Assembly (NCBI RefSeq): GCF_004519405.1
Contig: NZ_SGWI01000003.1
Location: 186,001 to 250,000, forward strand
DNA length: 64,000 nucleotides
Source: Pseudomonas sp. BCA17
Lineage (GTDB): Bacteria; Pseudomonadota; Gammaproteobacteria; Pseudomonadales; Pseudomonadaceae
Reading direction: 5' to 3'
Shown here in pieces: positions 35,307 through 43,252 of this stretch. The notes beneath the pieces are model-generated. The model was not told the DNA's origin. It was given only the letters and a program-made list of their open reading frames with translations, and did no database searches. The position numbers and the translations under genes are program-made. The stretch's first letter is position 1. Each line of letters begins with the position of its first letter.

Positions 35307-35756
35307 TCAGCGCTGGTAGATATCGGAGCGGAAGACTTGCCAGATGTAGTTCGGTTGGTTGACCGGCACGAAGCCCATCTTTTCATACAGCCACGGAGCC
35401 GTCGTAGTGGCCAGTATGATGCGGCGCAGTTGTTCAGCCTCGGGGCCCGCCAATATGCCTTCGGACACCCAGCGGCCCAGGCCTTTACCTTGATAGCGTT
35501 CGTCGACAAAGACATCGCACAAATAGCCGAACGTTGCGAAATCCGTCACCAGCCGGGCAAAACCGACTTGCCGCCCATGGTGATAGACGCCCATGCACAA
35601 ACTGTTATCAATGCTTAACTGCACACGGTCACGGGTAATGCCTTTGGCCCACGTCGACTGGACGAGAAAGCCGTGGATAAAATCCAGGTCCAACAGGCGC
35701 TTGTCTGCGCTCAGGCTGTAGCCCTCAGCAGTAAAAAAATCATCATTCTTTTTCAT
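35307..35756 (-). CDS. Island GNAT N-acetyltransferase
   Basis: A 149-residue GNAT: GFARLVTDFATFGYLCDVFVDERYQGKGLGRWVSEGIL (residues 67-104) carries the acetyl-CoA loop Q-G-K-G-L-G, and LATTTAPWLYEKMGFVPVN is the C-terminal block with the catalytic-type Tyr. This YjdJ/YitI-like single-domain type often acts on small amines or peptides. The ATG at 35756 overlaps the end of the MFS gene by 14 bases, so it is the last gene of the island operon. It might modify the final product or protect the producer by N-acetylation; both are inference. Confidence 0.85.
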   Translation of the reverse strand: MKKNDDFFTAEGYSLSADKRLLDLDFIHGFLVQSTWAKGITRDRVQLSIDNSLCMGVYHHGRQVGFARLVTDFATFGYLCDVFVDERYQGKGLGRWVSEGILAGPEAEQLRRIILATTTAPWLYEKMGFVPVNQPNYIWQVFRSDIYQR

Positions 35757-36963
35757 TATAAAGTTCCATTTTACTAAAGAATCTGACCCTCGCCGTGAGT
35801 GCGACAAGCCCTGCGCCCACCATAGCCAACAGCACATTCAAAAACCATAGATTGCGCTGAAAGGCTCCTTCCTCCGTACTGAGTGCTCCTGCTATCAGGT
35901 TGCCGCTGACACTGCCTACCAGGCCTGCCAGCCCGAGCAAGGAGAAAGCGATTGCCAGGTAGTGCTTTTCGCTTCGACTTCCGGCCACGGTATCAATCGC
36001 TGGGTCAATGATTAACTCGCCCAGTGTGAAGAACGCGATGGCCAGCAAAAAAGGCGTACTGAAACTGGACGTGCCGATGATCAGAAACGCCAGCACCATG
36101 AATAGAAAGCCAATAAAAATGGCAGCCCAGTGAGAAATGAAGCGCGATAAATACATATTGAGCGGCACTTGAAGACCCATCACCACCAAGGCGTTGACCC
36201 AAAAGATATAGGTCACCATTTCATTGCCCCAGCCCTGTGCGGCATGCAGTGGAAATGAGTATTCGAGCTGGATATATAAAAAGCTGTAGAGCGCGTACAA
36301 AATCAGCAATAAGAGAAAAAAAGGTTTAACCATCAAGCGCTTCACGCCGCTGATAAAGCTCGCCTTTTTAAGGTTGGCTTCGATGGCGATGGCGGGTAAT
36401 CGCAGGGTCAATAACAGAAACAGGGCAACTATCTGTACGGCGGCGGCGGCGATAAAAAAACCGACAACATTGAAATCCAGCATGGACGCGCCGATGGCGC
36501 TGCCAATGGCAACCCCCAGATTGTTGATGGTGCTACGCAGGGAAAACAGCAATAGCTGATCTTGCCCAGGCGTTAGCGTAGAGAGCAAAGCTTTGGAGGC
36601 GGGTGTAAAAAACGCTTTGCTTACGCCTAGCAGCAGGCTGAAGCAACTCAGGTACAGCGCATCGTCGATCCCGCAGGCAAAGACCAGGTAGCAGATAATT
36701 TGCAGCCCGAGCCCCAGCCGCATCGCCAACAGTGGGCCTTTGGTGTGGCCAATATAGCCACCCAGGAAAGAGGCACCATATTGGCCGACCAAGAAAAGTG
36801 TCAGCTGAGTGGCTGCGAAGGCCGGAGAAAAATGCAGGTACCGCACCAGGTAGACCATGAAGAACGGGATAACCGAGAAATACCCGATTGCCGTCAGCCA
36901 TTGAATCAACAGTACGCGCATGGCCGACGCCGGCAGCGCTTTTATCATCGTCAGGACATTCAC
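35743..36963 (-). CDS. Island MFS exporter
   Basis: A 406-residue major facilitator protein with about 12 hydrophobic segments. After TM2 comes the MFS loop GGYIGHTKGPLLAMRLGL, the motif-A position, with a divergent sequence. It belongs to the drug/metabolite:proton antiporter type (MdtH-like) and lacks any substrate-defining motif that I know. Its ATG overlaps the ATP-grasp stop by four bases. In this context export of, or resistance to, the peptide-derived product is the natural guess. The gene has low GC and includes runs such as AAAAAAGG that are unusual for this genome. Confidence 0.85.
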   Translation of the reverse strand: MNVLTMIKALPASAMRVLLIQWLTAIGYFSVIPFFMVYLVRYLHFSPAFAATQLTLFLVGQYGASFLGGYIGHTKGPLLAMRLGLGLQIICYLVFACGIDDALYLSCFSLLLGVSKAFFTPASKALLSTLTPGQDQLLLFSLRSTINNLGVAIGSAIGASMLDFNVVGFFIAAAAVQIVALFLLLTLRLPAIAIEANLKKASFISGVKRLMVKPFFLLLLILYALYSFLYIQLEYSFPLHAAQGWGNEMVTYIFWVNALVVMGLQVPLNMYLSRFISHWAAIFIGFLFMVLAFLIIGTSSFSTPFLLAIAFFTLGELIIDPAIDTVAGSRSEKHYLAIAFSLLGLAGLVGSVSGNLIAGALSTEEGAFQRNLWFLNVLLAMVGAGLVALTARVRFFSKMELYNEKE

Positions 36964-38111
36964 GATATTTCAACCTCGAACTGGCGCTCGACATCAGTGA
37001 TACGTCCGAGCAGTTCGGATCTTGAATCGGCCGAGACAATGAAGCTGCCATAACGGTCCGAGGAGCTGGTCATTGGCGCTATCACCATCCCAGGGGAAAG
37101 CTTCCAGTCCAGCCAGTGAATATCCGCCGGCAGGCTCCCTTGCCAGGCTTTACAGTGCCGGACAAGGCCCGGTGAGTATTCAAAGTAATGGATGGCGGCG
37201 CAGCGATGATTAAGCAGGCGTACCTCGACGGGCGCGCCCAGTAGCCTGTCAATCGAGGCCGTAATCATGTCGAAGCCGGTAGCGAGTTCCACCAGGTTCC
37301 AGATTCTGTCCCCGCCAGGCCGGTTATGGCATTCGATGATATGGAGCGCCTCATCGTGCAACTTGAACTCGATATGGCCCGGGCCGTTTCGTAGCCCGAT
37401 CGCGTCCAGCACGTGTTGTAGATAGTCCCACTGAGCGGGACTGATAAACGTCTGTGCGGGATCAATAACATGGCCGACTTCCACCACCCCGCAAGGCTGC
37501 GACAAGCGTTTCTCGGTCACTGCCAGTTTGAAATGCTGGCCATCAATGCTGAAAGTCTCACAGCTGAATTCGCGGCCCTCGACATAGTCCTCGAGGATGC
37601 ACAGATTGGAGGGCGAGCCAATCAGTTCGCCCTCCTCAATAATGCGAACGCCCACACTTCCGGTGCCATCGACTGGCTTGAGCACTTTCTTGCCACGCGC
37701 AATCAGCGGTTCGTCGATATCGCCAGGCCTTATCCCTTCGAACGCTACCGTGTTCAGGCCCTTGCGCTCCAACGCCTGTCGCGTCATTAACTTGTCCCGG
37801 CAGGCAAAGGAGCAATGCAGGTCGGGCCCAGGGACACCCAGTGTCGATGCAAGTATCGACGCGCATTCCATGCCCAACTCGGTAAACGAGTAAACCCCGT
37901 CAATCGCGAATTGACGCTGTAATTCCAGCGCGCGTCTGACCAGGGCATTGACGTCGTTGAAGTCCAGGAGATTGACCGGATCGATCAACCCACGTTGGTA
38001 GGGTGTGACGCGGGCAGGCTCAGTGATCAGCACCACGTTAGCCTTGGCTTCGACTTTCTTCAGGTAATCATCGGTAGGCCCGAGTAACAAAACAGTCGGT
38101 TTGCTATCCAT
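36960..38111 (-). CDS. ATP-grasp carboxylate-amine ligase
   Basis: A 383-residue stand-alone ATP-grasp enzyme similar in layout to L-amino-acid ligases (BacD/CPSase-like). N-terminal Rossmann-like domain (PTVLLLGPTDDYLKKVEAKANVVLITEP), then the ATP-grasp with VLKPVDGTGSVGVRII as glycine loop (about residues 141-154), ILEDYVEGREFSCETF, and the metal-binding stretch GPGHIEFKLHDEALHIIECHNRPGGDR (about 243-269, with Glu and Asn ligands). Such enzymes activate a carboxylate as acyl-phosphate and join it to an amine. Here it could extend or cap the C-terminus of the 37-residue peptide, or couple a released fragment to an amino acid. It is three bases from the aminotransferase stop. Confidence 0.87.
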   Translation of the reverse strand: MDSKPTVLLLGPTDDYLKKVEAKANVVLITEPARVTPYQRGLIDPVNLLDFNDVNALVRRALELQRQFAIDGVYSFTELGMECASILASTLGVPGPDLHCSFACRDKLMTRQALERKGLNTVAFEGIRPGDIDEPLIARGKKVLKPVDGTGSVGVRIIEEGELIGSPSNLCILEDYVEGREFSCETFSIDGQHFKLAVTEKRLSQPCGVVEVGHVIDPAQTFISPAQWDYLQHVLDAIGLRNGPGHIEFKLHDEALHIIECHNRPGGDRIWNLVELATGFDMITASIDRLLGAPVEVRLLNHRCAAIHYFEYSPGLVRHCKAWQGSLPADIHWLDWKLSPGMVIAPMTSSSDRYGSFIVSADSRSELLGRITDVERQFEVEIS

Positions 38112-38114
38112 GGC

Positions 38115-39350
38115 TCAACACTCCGCCACTACTGCGGTGAATACATCGATAAATCTGCTGTAGCTGTCTGCGTGCATCGTCAGCGATGGAAGCACTTTCA
38201 AACAACTGGGTTTGTTGCTGCAGACGGTGGTCAGTATTTGATTGGCGAACAGCGAATGCCAAACAAAAAAACACGTCTGGGCATCGCAAAACTCCACGAT
38301 GATGCAGGCGCCCAGTGCCTGAACCTGAAGCGGCGGGTCAACGGTCTCCGCCACCCCATGCAGTGCCTGCACAAAGTCGCTGCGAAGCTGGCCGGCAAGA
38401 CTGTCAGCCAGGCATCTGTCGAGTAACCCCAGTGCAGTGAGGGCCACACTGAAACCCAGCGCATTGTTGGCGAAGGTTGATCCCAGTATTTTCTGACAGC
38501 CTGGCCGACCGAAAATCGAATCGGCAATAGGCGCCCTCATGAGTACGTGGGCACTGGGGAAGAAAGCCCCCGTCAACGACTTCGAGAGCAATAAGATATC
38601 CGGCCGCACTGTCCAACCCAGTGCTTGCATTGCACTGTAGTGACCGCAGCGTCCGAGTCCGGAAAAAATCTCGTCACAAATACTCACCGTTCCCGAAGCC
38701 GTGCAGGCGTCCAGCAACTGTTCAGCCTCCTGCGCCGAACACCTGACGCCGCCACCGATGGCCTGAAAAGGCTCGATCAACATGGCCGCAAACGTTCCGC
38801 TGGCCAGTTCGCGCGTTGCCTGATGGATGTCGTCGAAATACACCACGTCCAGCGGGCAAGGCAGTGCTTCAAAGCCCTGGCGCCACAACGCATTATCGGT
38901 GAGGTGCATCGCCAGGCTGCTGCTGCCGTGAAAGCACCCACGGCGGACTAAAAGGCGAGAGCGGCCTGTGTGTATCAGCGCCGCCTTGATTGCGCCTTCC
39001 ACGGCCTCGGTTCCGGTCGTCAGTGTGGATAGCCGCCAGGGGCCGCTCAGGTTCAGGCGTTCAATCAATGCGATTGCCAACTGGGCCGAAAGATCATTGA
39101 GCCCCAGCGGTGTTACGCAAGGAATATCCGCCTCCAGGGCGGTATATAACGCTTCCTTGAGCTCCTGGCGGTTATGGCCGAATATCGCCGCGCCGTAATG
39201 ACCTACCAGATCCAGCCAAGGGGTCATTGCGTCGTCGTATAAATACTCGTCCTTGGCCCGCACAAATACCGGCTGTTCCCCAAGTTGGTGCAGCACCTCA
39301 CTCCAATGAGGATTGATGAACGCCTCATAGCGCGCAATCAAGGCGCTCAT
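38115..39350 (-). CDS. Class III PLP-dependent aminotransferase
   Basis: A 411-residue fold-type I PLP enzyme of the acetylornithine/GABA aminotransferase class. Seen are TLTTGTEAVEGAIKAAL (PLP phosphate loop), LLVRRGCFHGSSSLAMHLT, ISICDEIFSGLGRCG-type motif with the PLP Asp-Glu (VSICDEIFSGLGRCGHY), and the Schiff-base lysine in ILLLSKSLTGAFFPSA. The class normally transaminates distal amino groups or omega-amines. The start overlaps the HDO3 stop (ATGA), so it is translationally coupled to it. The C-terminal third is shorter and less canonical than in housekeeping members. Confidence 0.88.
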   Translation of the reverse strand: MSALIARYEAFINPHWSEVLHQLGEQPVFVRAKDEYLYDDAMTPWLDLVGHYGAAIFGHNRQELKEALYTALEADIPCVTPLGLNDLSAQLAIALIERLNLSGPWRLSTLTTGTEAVEGAIKAALIHTGRSRLLVRRGCFHGSSSLAMHLTDNALWRQGFEALPCPLDVVYFDDIHQATRELASGTFAAMLIEPFQAIGGGVRCSAQEAEQLLDACTASGTVSICDEIFSGLGRCGHYSAMQALGWTVRPDILLLSKSLTGAFFPSAHVLMRAPIADSIFGRPGCQKILGSTFANNALGFSVALTALGLLDRCLADSLAGQLRSDFVQALHGVAETVDPPLQVQALGACIIVEFCDAQTCFFVWHSLFANQILTTVCSNKPSCLKVLPSLTMHADSYSRFIDVFTAVVAEC

Positions 39351-40753
39351 GCAATGTAATCAAGCATGCGGTGATTGATGGCTGGCATTTGCAAGGTGAT
39401 GTGGAAGTCATGGAGCTGCTCCCACGCGCGAATATTCAGGTCCAGGAGCAAGGCATACGCATTGGCCGCCGTTTGTTGTTCTTCGATGCTCAACTCACCG
39501 ACTTCGGCCAGCATGATTCTCGAAATGTACTGATGGCCCAGCTTGTCGTTGAGCGACTCGTGCTTGCGTGATGTCTTGTTGAACAACGGCGTAGCGTTGT
39601 TCGCCGCGGACAACTCATTGAGCAAGTTAACCTGGCCAGGCAAGCCTTCGGTAATGGTTGCCGCCGCAAAATAAGCCACCAGTTCTTTGGAAGCCAGGCA
39701 GGTGTAGAGATCGCAAACCAATTGGCCAAAGGGGGTCGGTAGCGACGAGTGCAGCTGTGCTTCCGTCATTCCCAATGCCTTACAGGTCTTCAATTCATAG
39801 AGCTCGTGGCCCGCTTCTTCCATGTAATAACGGCGCGCCAGTTTCTTCAACGGGCGGGGCAGGCGTTGCGCGATGGCCGGTGAGATGAGATCTACAAATC
39901 GATCTGTGATGTAGTATTCCTGCGCGTAGCTGGCGGCAATCAAGGCATCACGACCAGGGCCGGTCTTGGCCAGTGCTTGCTGATACTGGCTGGGGGCGAC
40001 GTGCTCCATGAAATCCAGACCCCAGCGCTCCAGACGAACAGCCAGGTTAACCCCGGAGTCTACTTCCTCGATATGCAGTGCCGGAAAATCCACCTTGCGC
40101 GTATCGACTTTCTGGCTCCTGTTCAATAACCACACCAGGACACTGAGGCACTTTCTTAGCTCACCGGCCCAGAAAGCGGAGTACTCGATCGAGGACTCGT
40201 TGTCGCGGTGGCCTGTGAGGGCGTTCAGCAACTTTTTCGCCGCCATGACGGCGGGCGGGCAGGTAACCGTCCAACATAAAAGCGTCAGCTTGGCGTACTT
40301 GATATACACATGCCCGCTTTCGGCCAGCACCTGCCTGACGGAGGTGTTGTGCAGGTTATCGATAAAATCGAGCAATTGGTGGCACAGGGCGGGGTCATCA
40401 AAGTGCGTTGTGTGCAGCGCATCCAGGGCTTCCGCCAAACTGTCCTGAGTAATGTTTCGTTTGCCCTGCAGCGTATGTTCAGGGCTGGACTCGCGCACTA
40501 AACCGGCTTCATTCAGGTGATTGATCAGCGCGCGAACTTCATCGTGTTCATGGCGCTCGCTCAATGAGCGCCACTGTGCGTTGTCGGGGCTTTTGAGGCC
40601 ATGAACGGTGGCAATAAGTTCATCGCACGCCTGGCTCTCTATGACGAATTCGGAGCCGGACTCCCCTAGTTCAAAAATCCCGGCGCCGGTCTTCTCAATA
40701 TGACCGACTTTTAAATAAGGCTTTTTAAATGCTTCCAGAGACCAGGAGTCCAT
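39347..40753 (-). CDS. Haem-oxygenase-fold (HDO-like) protein 3 with N-terminal RRE-like domain
   Basis: A 468-residue protein, the largest of the three HDO-like ones. Residues about 13-88 resemble a PqqD/RRE winged helix (GIFELGESGSEFVIES strands, then HDEVRALINHLNEAGLV as the last helix). Residues 100-265 form an extra helical region that the other two lack. The HO-like domain follows: AQEYYITDRF (Glu279), YMEEAGHELY (Glu312/313, His316), a Glu at 369, and KHESLNDKLGHQ (His398-x3-Asn402-x4-His407). The second residue pair differs from its sisters: Glu-x2-Ile instead of Glu-x2-His, so one iron ligand may be absent. Fourteen bases separate it from HDO2. Confidence 0.8.
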   Translation of the reverse strand: MDSWSLEAFKKPYLKVGHIEKTGAGIFELGESGSEFVIESQACDELIATVHGLKSPDNAQWRSLSERHEHDEVRALINHLNEAGLVRESSPEHTLQGKRNITQDSLAEALDALHTTHFDDPALCHQLLDFIDNLHNTSVRQVLAESGHVYIKYAKLTLLCWTVTCPPAVMAAKKLLNALTGHRDNESSIEYSAFWAGELRKCLSVLVWLLNRSQKVDTRKVDFPALHIEEVDSGVNLAVRLERWGLDFMEHVAPSQYQQALAKTGPGRDALIAASYAQEYYITDRFVDLISPAIAQRLPRPLKKLARRYYMEEAGHELYELKTCKALGMTEAQLHSSLPTPFGQLVCDLYTCLASKELVAYFAAATITEGLPGQVNLLNELSAANNATPLFNKTSRKHESLNDKLGHQYISRIMLAEVGELSIEEQQTAANAYALLLDLNIRAWEQLHDFHITLQMPAINHRMLDYIA

Positions 40754-40767
40754 AGCCTATCCTCGCA

Positions 40768-41757
40768 TTAGTTGAAGAGTCTAAGAGTGACGGCATTGTC
40801 ATAATGCGTACAAATTTGCCTGTCCCAGGCCGACATCAACTCTAAGAGCGCACAGGTATGGATCAGTGTGACTCTGCATTCCTCTTCGGAAATTGCCGAA
40901 TAATGAACCAGCAGCGAGTCAGTAATGGCCCCGTGGTCGGCATCACTGTTCACTTCGGAATGCCCGATAATAGGTTTCCAGAAAGCTTCTGGTAGCCCCA
41001 GTCGTGAACAGGATTCAATAAACAGTTTATTGAACTCGGGGTACGGCTCTTCAAATAAGAACAAAGCGCTGATGAAGCTGATGATGTGCTGGCGGGCATA
41101 CACCCCCAGCGTTGAGTAAATGGCGAACGTTGTGTCCAACGGCGACGTCTGGGCTAACTGTGCGCGTTCAACGCCCACATGGCTCAAGGCGTTGGCCAAC
41201 AACGATTCATGGTCATGTTCCTCAAGGAATAATTGTTTGATACCCTGATAAACTTCGGGCGGGCTGTTGTGTGCCAGTGCCGGGGAAATCACTTTGGGAG
41301 CACTTTTGACAATATGATAATACTCAATGGCAAACCCGATTAACTGGGAGCGAGTGGCTGAGCCATCACGCATCTTTTCATAGAGTGCCGAGTTGCCAAG
41401 CCTTCCATGAAGCGCGGAGGTCAGCAGTTTGAGTTTTTTCGAAAACTCCACGCCTGACAGTACGCCTTGTATCAGCGGGTATTGACCTTCGGTGAGCAAA
41501 TAATTTTTGTCGAGGTCGGCAATCAAGACTTCCAACTGCTCGTCAGGGTAGTGCTCTGCGTGCTTGGCATAAAATGCTTCGGTCGTCAGTGTACCTTGCT
41601 GGAGATCCTGAATGACCAAGGTAAGTGACGTCGCATCGGTTTGCTCTAAAATAAGACTTTGGTTTCGATAGTCCAAATGATGTTCATTGGCTATTTGGGT
41701 GTAAACAACACCCTGGCGGAGTTTTGGGTAGTTGAAGCGTTTAGCGCTGGTTTGCAT
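40768..41757 (-). CDS. Haem-oxygenase-fold (HDO-like) protein 2 with N-terminal RRE-like domain
   Basis: A 329-residue protein. Residues 10-90 have the clearest PqqD/RRE pattern of the three: PKLRQGVVYTQI start, LDYRNQSLILEQTDATSLTLVIQDLQQG, then EQLEVLIADLDKNYLLTE as the final wing and helix. The C-terminal HO-like domain carries AIEYYH (Glu145-x2-His148), FLEEHDHE (Glu179/180-x2-His183), Glu236/237 and GHSEVNSDADHG (His266-x3-Asn270-x4-His275). This matches the ligand spacing of the non-haem diiron haem-oxygenase-like oxidases. The ATG overlaps the HDO1 gene end by 17 bases. Chemistry cannot be predicted beyond O2-dependent oxidation. Confidence 0.83.
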   Translation of the reverse strand: MQTSAKRFNYPKLRQGVVYTQIANEHHLDYRNQSLILEQTDATSLTLVIQDLQQGTLTTEAFYAKHAEHYPDEQLEVLIADLDKNYLLTEGQYPLIQGVLSGVEFSKKLKLLTSALHGRLGNSALYEKMRDGSATRSQLIGFAIEYYHIVKSAPKVISPALAHNSPPEVYQGIKQLFLEEHDHESLLANALSHVGVERAQLAQTSPLDTTFAIYSTLGVYARQHIISFISALFLFEEPYPEFNKLFIESCSRLGLPEAFWKPIIGHSEVNSDADHGAITDSLLVHYSAISEEECRVTLIHTCALLELMSAWDRQICTHYDNAVTLRLFN

Positions 41758-42754
41758 GCGCGGGTCCCCCGAGTGTCAAGCCTGACAGCGTTCTTAATAG
41801 CTCATGTGAGGTGGAGTAATGATTCCAGACGGCTGTATGGAAATTGTCGTACAGCTCTACAAAAATATGAGTGTTGGCGCGCATTTGTCGTAGCTGCTCG
41901 AGGGTGACCACGGGGATTTCCCTGAACAGTTCTCGGGTCAGGACGCCATGCTCGGCACCAATGTTGATGTTGGCATGGTCGAGGATGGGCTTGATGAATT
42001 CGGGGCTTATTTTTTTGCTGTTCTGCATGGCAAGGATAAAACTATCAACCTCAATATCCTTGCCTTCGAGCACACCCATCGTGGTGAAAAAAAACAGCGG
42101 GTCGTTTGCCGCCCAGTAAGCCAGCGCATTACAAAGTGCAAGGGTTTCAGGCAGAGGGATCGTTTCTTTGATACTTTCGCGCGACACGCCGAGGGTTTGC
42201 AAGGCTTTAAATATCAGCTCGTCGTGGCCGTATTCTTCGGCGTAAAACGCGTTCATTATTAAACGTGCTTTTGTGGACGCTACGAAGTTTAGAACAGGAG
42301 AATCAAACCAGCTTTCTCGAAAGAGAAAATGAAAGTTCTCTATGGCCATGCCATAGTAGACATTCTGGGGGACCGTCTCGGGTTGCTGCATGGCCAACCA
42401 GAACTTATTCTTATACAGATGATCATGAAGCAGTTGTGCTTGCAGATCTTCGATCTCGAGAATCGCTTCATCACCACTGACAAACTGCGCCCCGGACGCT
42501 TGCTTGAACGCCAGATTGGCGTCGCCCAGAGCCGTGATCAAATCATGGATTTCATGGGGGTCGAGTTGCTTGTTTTGCTCGCACACTGTTGAAGTCGCGT
42601 GCTCGCCATCAAACATGGAGAGTGCCCTGTTCCATTCCAGGTAGTCGCCCTGCAGGTTGTGTATTTCATGCTCGATGCCAGAAGCCACATAAAGCTTTAC
42701 TGCGTCGTCGTTGCTTTTTGAGAAACGACCGTAAGTTACATACCTATCGCCCAT
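41741..42754 (-). CDS. Haem-oxygenase-fold (HDO-like) protein 1 with N-terminal RRE-like domain
   Basis: A 337-residue protein, the first enzyme gene after the peptide gene. Residues about 20-85 look like an RRE winged helix (IEHEIHNLQGDYLEWNRALSMFDG, then HEIHDLITALGDANLAF). The HO-like domain shows AIENFH (Glu139-x2-His142), AEEYGHDEL (Glu173/174-x2-His177), Glu230 and DHANINIGAEHG (His260-x3-Asn264-x4-His269). I start at the ATG at 42754, which has AGGATGG upstream; the open frame running to 42808 would read through the hairpin. The protein belongs to the iron-containing redox (Haem_oxygenas_2-like) superfamily as I recognise it. Confidence 0.82.
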   Translation of the reverse strand: MGDRYVTYGRFSKSNDDAVKLYVASGIEHEIHNLQGDYLEWNRALSMFDGEHATSTVCEQNKQLDPHEIHDLITALGDANLAFKQASGAQFVSGDEAILEIEDLQAQLLHDHLYKNKFWLAMQQPETVPQNVYYGMAIENFHFLFRESWFDSPVLNFVASTKARLIMNAFYAEEYGHDELIFKALQTLGVSRESIKETIPLPETLALCNALAYWAANDPLFFFTTMGVLEGKDIEVDSFILAMQNSKKISPEFIKPILDHANINIGAEHGVLTRELFREIPVVTLEQLRQMRANTHIFVELYDNFHTAVWNHYSTSHELLRTLSGLTLGGPAHANQR

Positions 42755-42783
42755 GACGGTCCATCCTATTTTCCTTGGATAAA

Positions 42784-42805
42784 CCGGGCAACATAAGTTG
42801 CCCGG
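42784..42805 (-). terminator. Hairpin between the peptide gene and HDO1 (attenuating terminator)
   Basis: Perfect 9-bp stem CCGGGCAAC-ATAA-GTTGCCCGG, followed on the reverse strand by only three T. It lies 13 bases past the peptide stop. A weak terminator or a stabilising 3' hairpin here would give more precursor than enzyme mRNA. Confidence 0.75.
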
Positions 42806-42817
42806 CACGGCGCTACG

Positions 42818-42931
42818 TTACAGGTGGGCGGCCATCAGGATCGGACGATCGCTTTTGGCTTTGATCACAATCTTTTTCGGCGTGGCAACAACGGGCTCTT
42901 GAGGGCGCTGAACTTCTGTAGTCTTGGACAT
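42818..42931 (-). CDS. 37-residue putative RiPP precursor or scaffold peptide
   Basis: A 38-codon frame with GAGGA eight bases before its ATG, first in the island operon. The peptide starts MSKTTEVQRPQEP, has a basic middle (TPKKIVIKAKS) and ends DRPILMAAHL. It has no signal peptide, membrane segment or cysteine. Its place (directly upstream of three RRE-bearing oxidases, with a hairpin after the stop) is what is expected of a RiPP precursor or of a peptide scaffold on whose C-terminus a small molecule is built, as with TglA in the 3-thiaglutamate pathway. The charged N-terminal part would be leader and the last about 10 residues the core; this split is inference. Confidence 0.7.
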   Translation of the reverse strand: MSKTTEVQRPQEPVVATPKKIVIKAKSDRPILMAAHL

Positions 42932-43252
42932 TGAGTATTCCTCATCAGATAGATTATGGGCGAGCCACCTTCAACGGGCGCTATCTGCGTAGCTCACATA
43001 CACAGGTTCGCTACGCAATACCTGACCCCGGCTCACTCGAAATACTTCCACACGCTGAAAAAAATAAAATTGCTAAATTCGGCATAAAAAACTGGAAATC
43101 AGCAAAAGCATTTCATCTTGGTGCACTTATCTGGAATGTTCTTCCTGCTTTTTGTTTTTTTCTAATTGTAACAATGGGTTACGAAAGGTGCTGCATCCGG
43201 CTGCTCCTCCTGACGAAAAGCAGCGCTGTTCAGTGTGTTTACACGGCTGCAG
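42932..43252 (-). promoter_or_regulatory. AT-rich promoter region of the peptide/HDO operon
   Basis: 321 bases without a supported gene between the Lrp-type gene and the peptide gene. It is very AT-rich for this genome (22 of 60 G+C at 43081-43140). It holds a perfect 8-bp inverted repeat TGCGTAGC / GCTACGCA (42986-42993 and 43010-43017) that is a possible regulator site or 5' UTR hairpin. I could not fix a convincing -35/-10 pair. Confidence 0.6.

Noticed and set aside
38115..40753. Assigning the island to a known siderophore, NRPS or classic bacteriocin pathway
   Set aside because: There is no NRPS/PKS module, lanthionine, radical SAM, YcaO or peptidase-transporter gene; the set of enzymes does not match a pathway I know.
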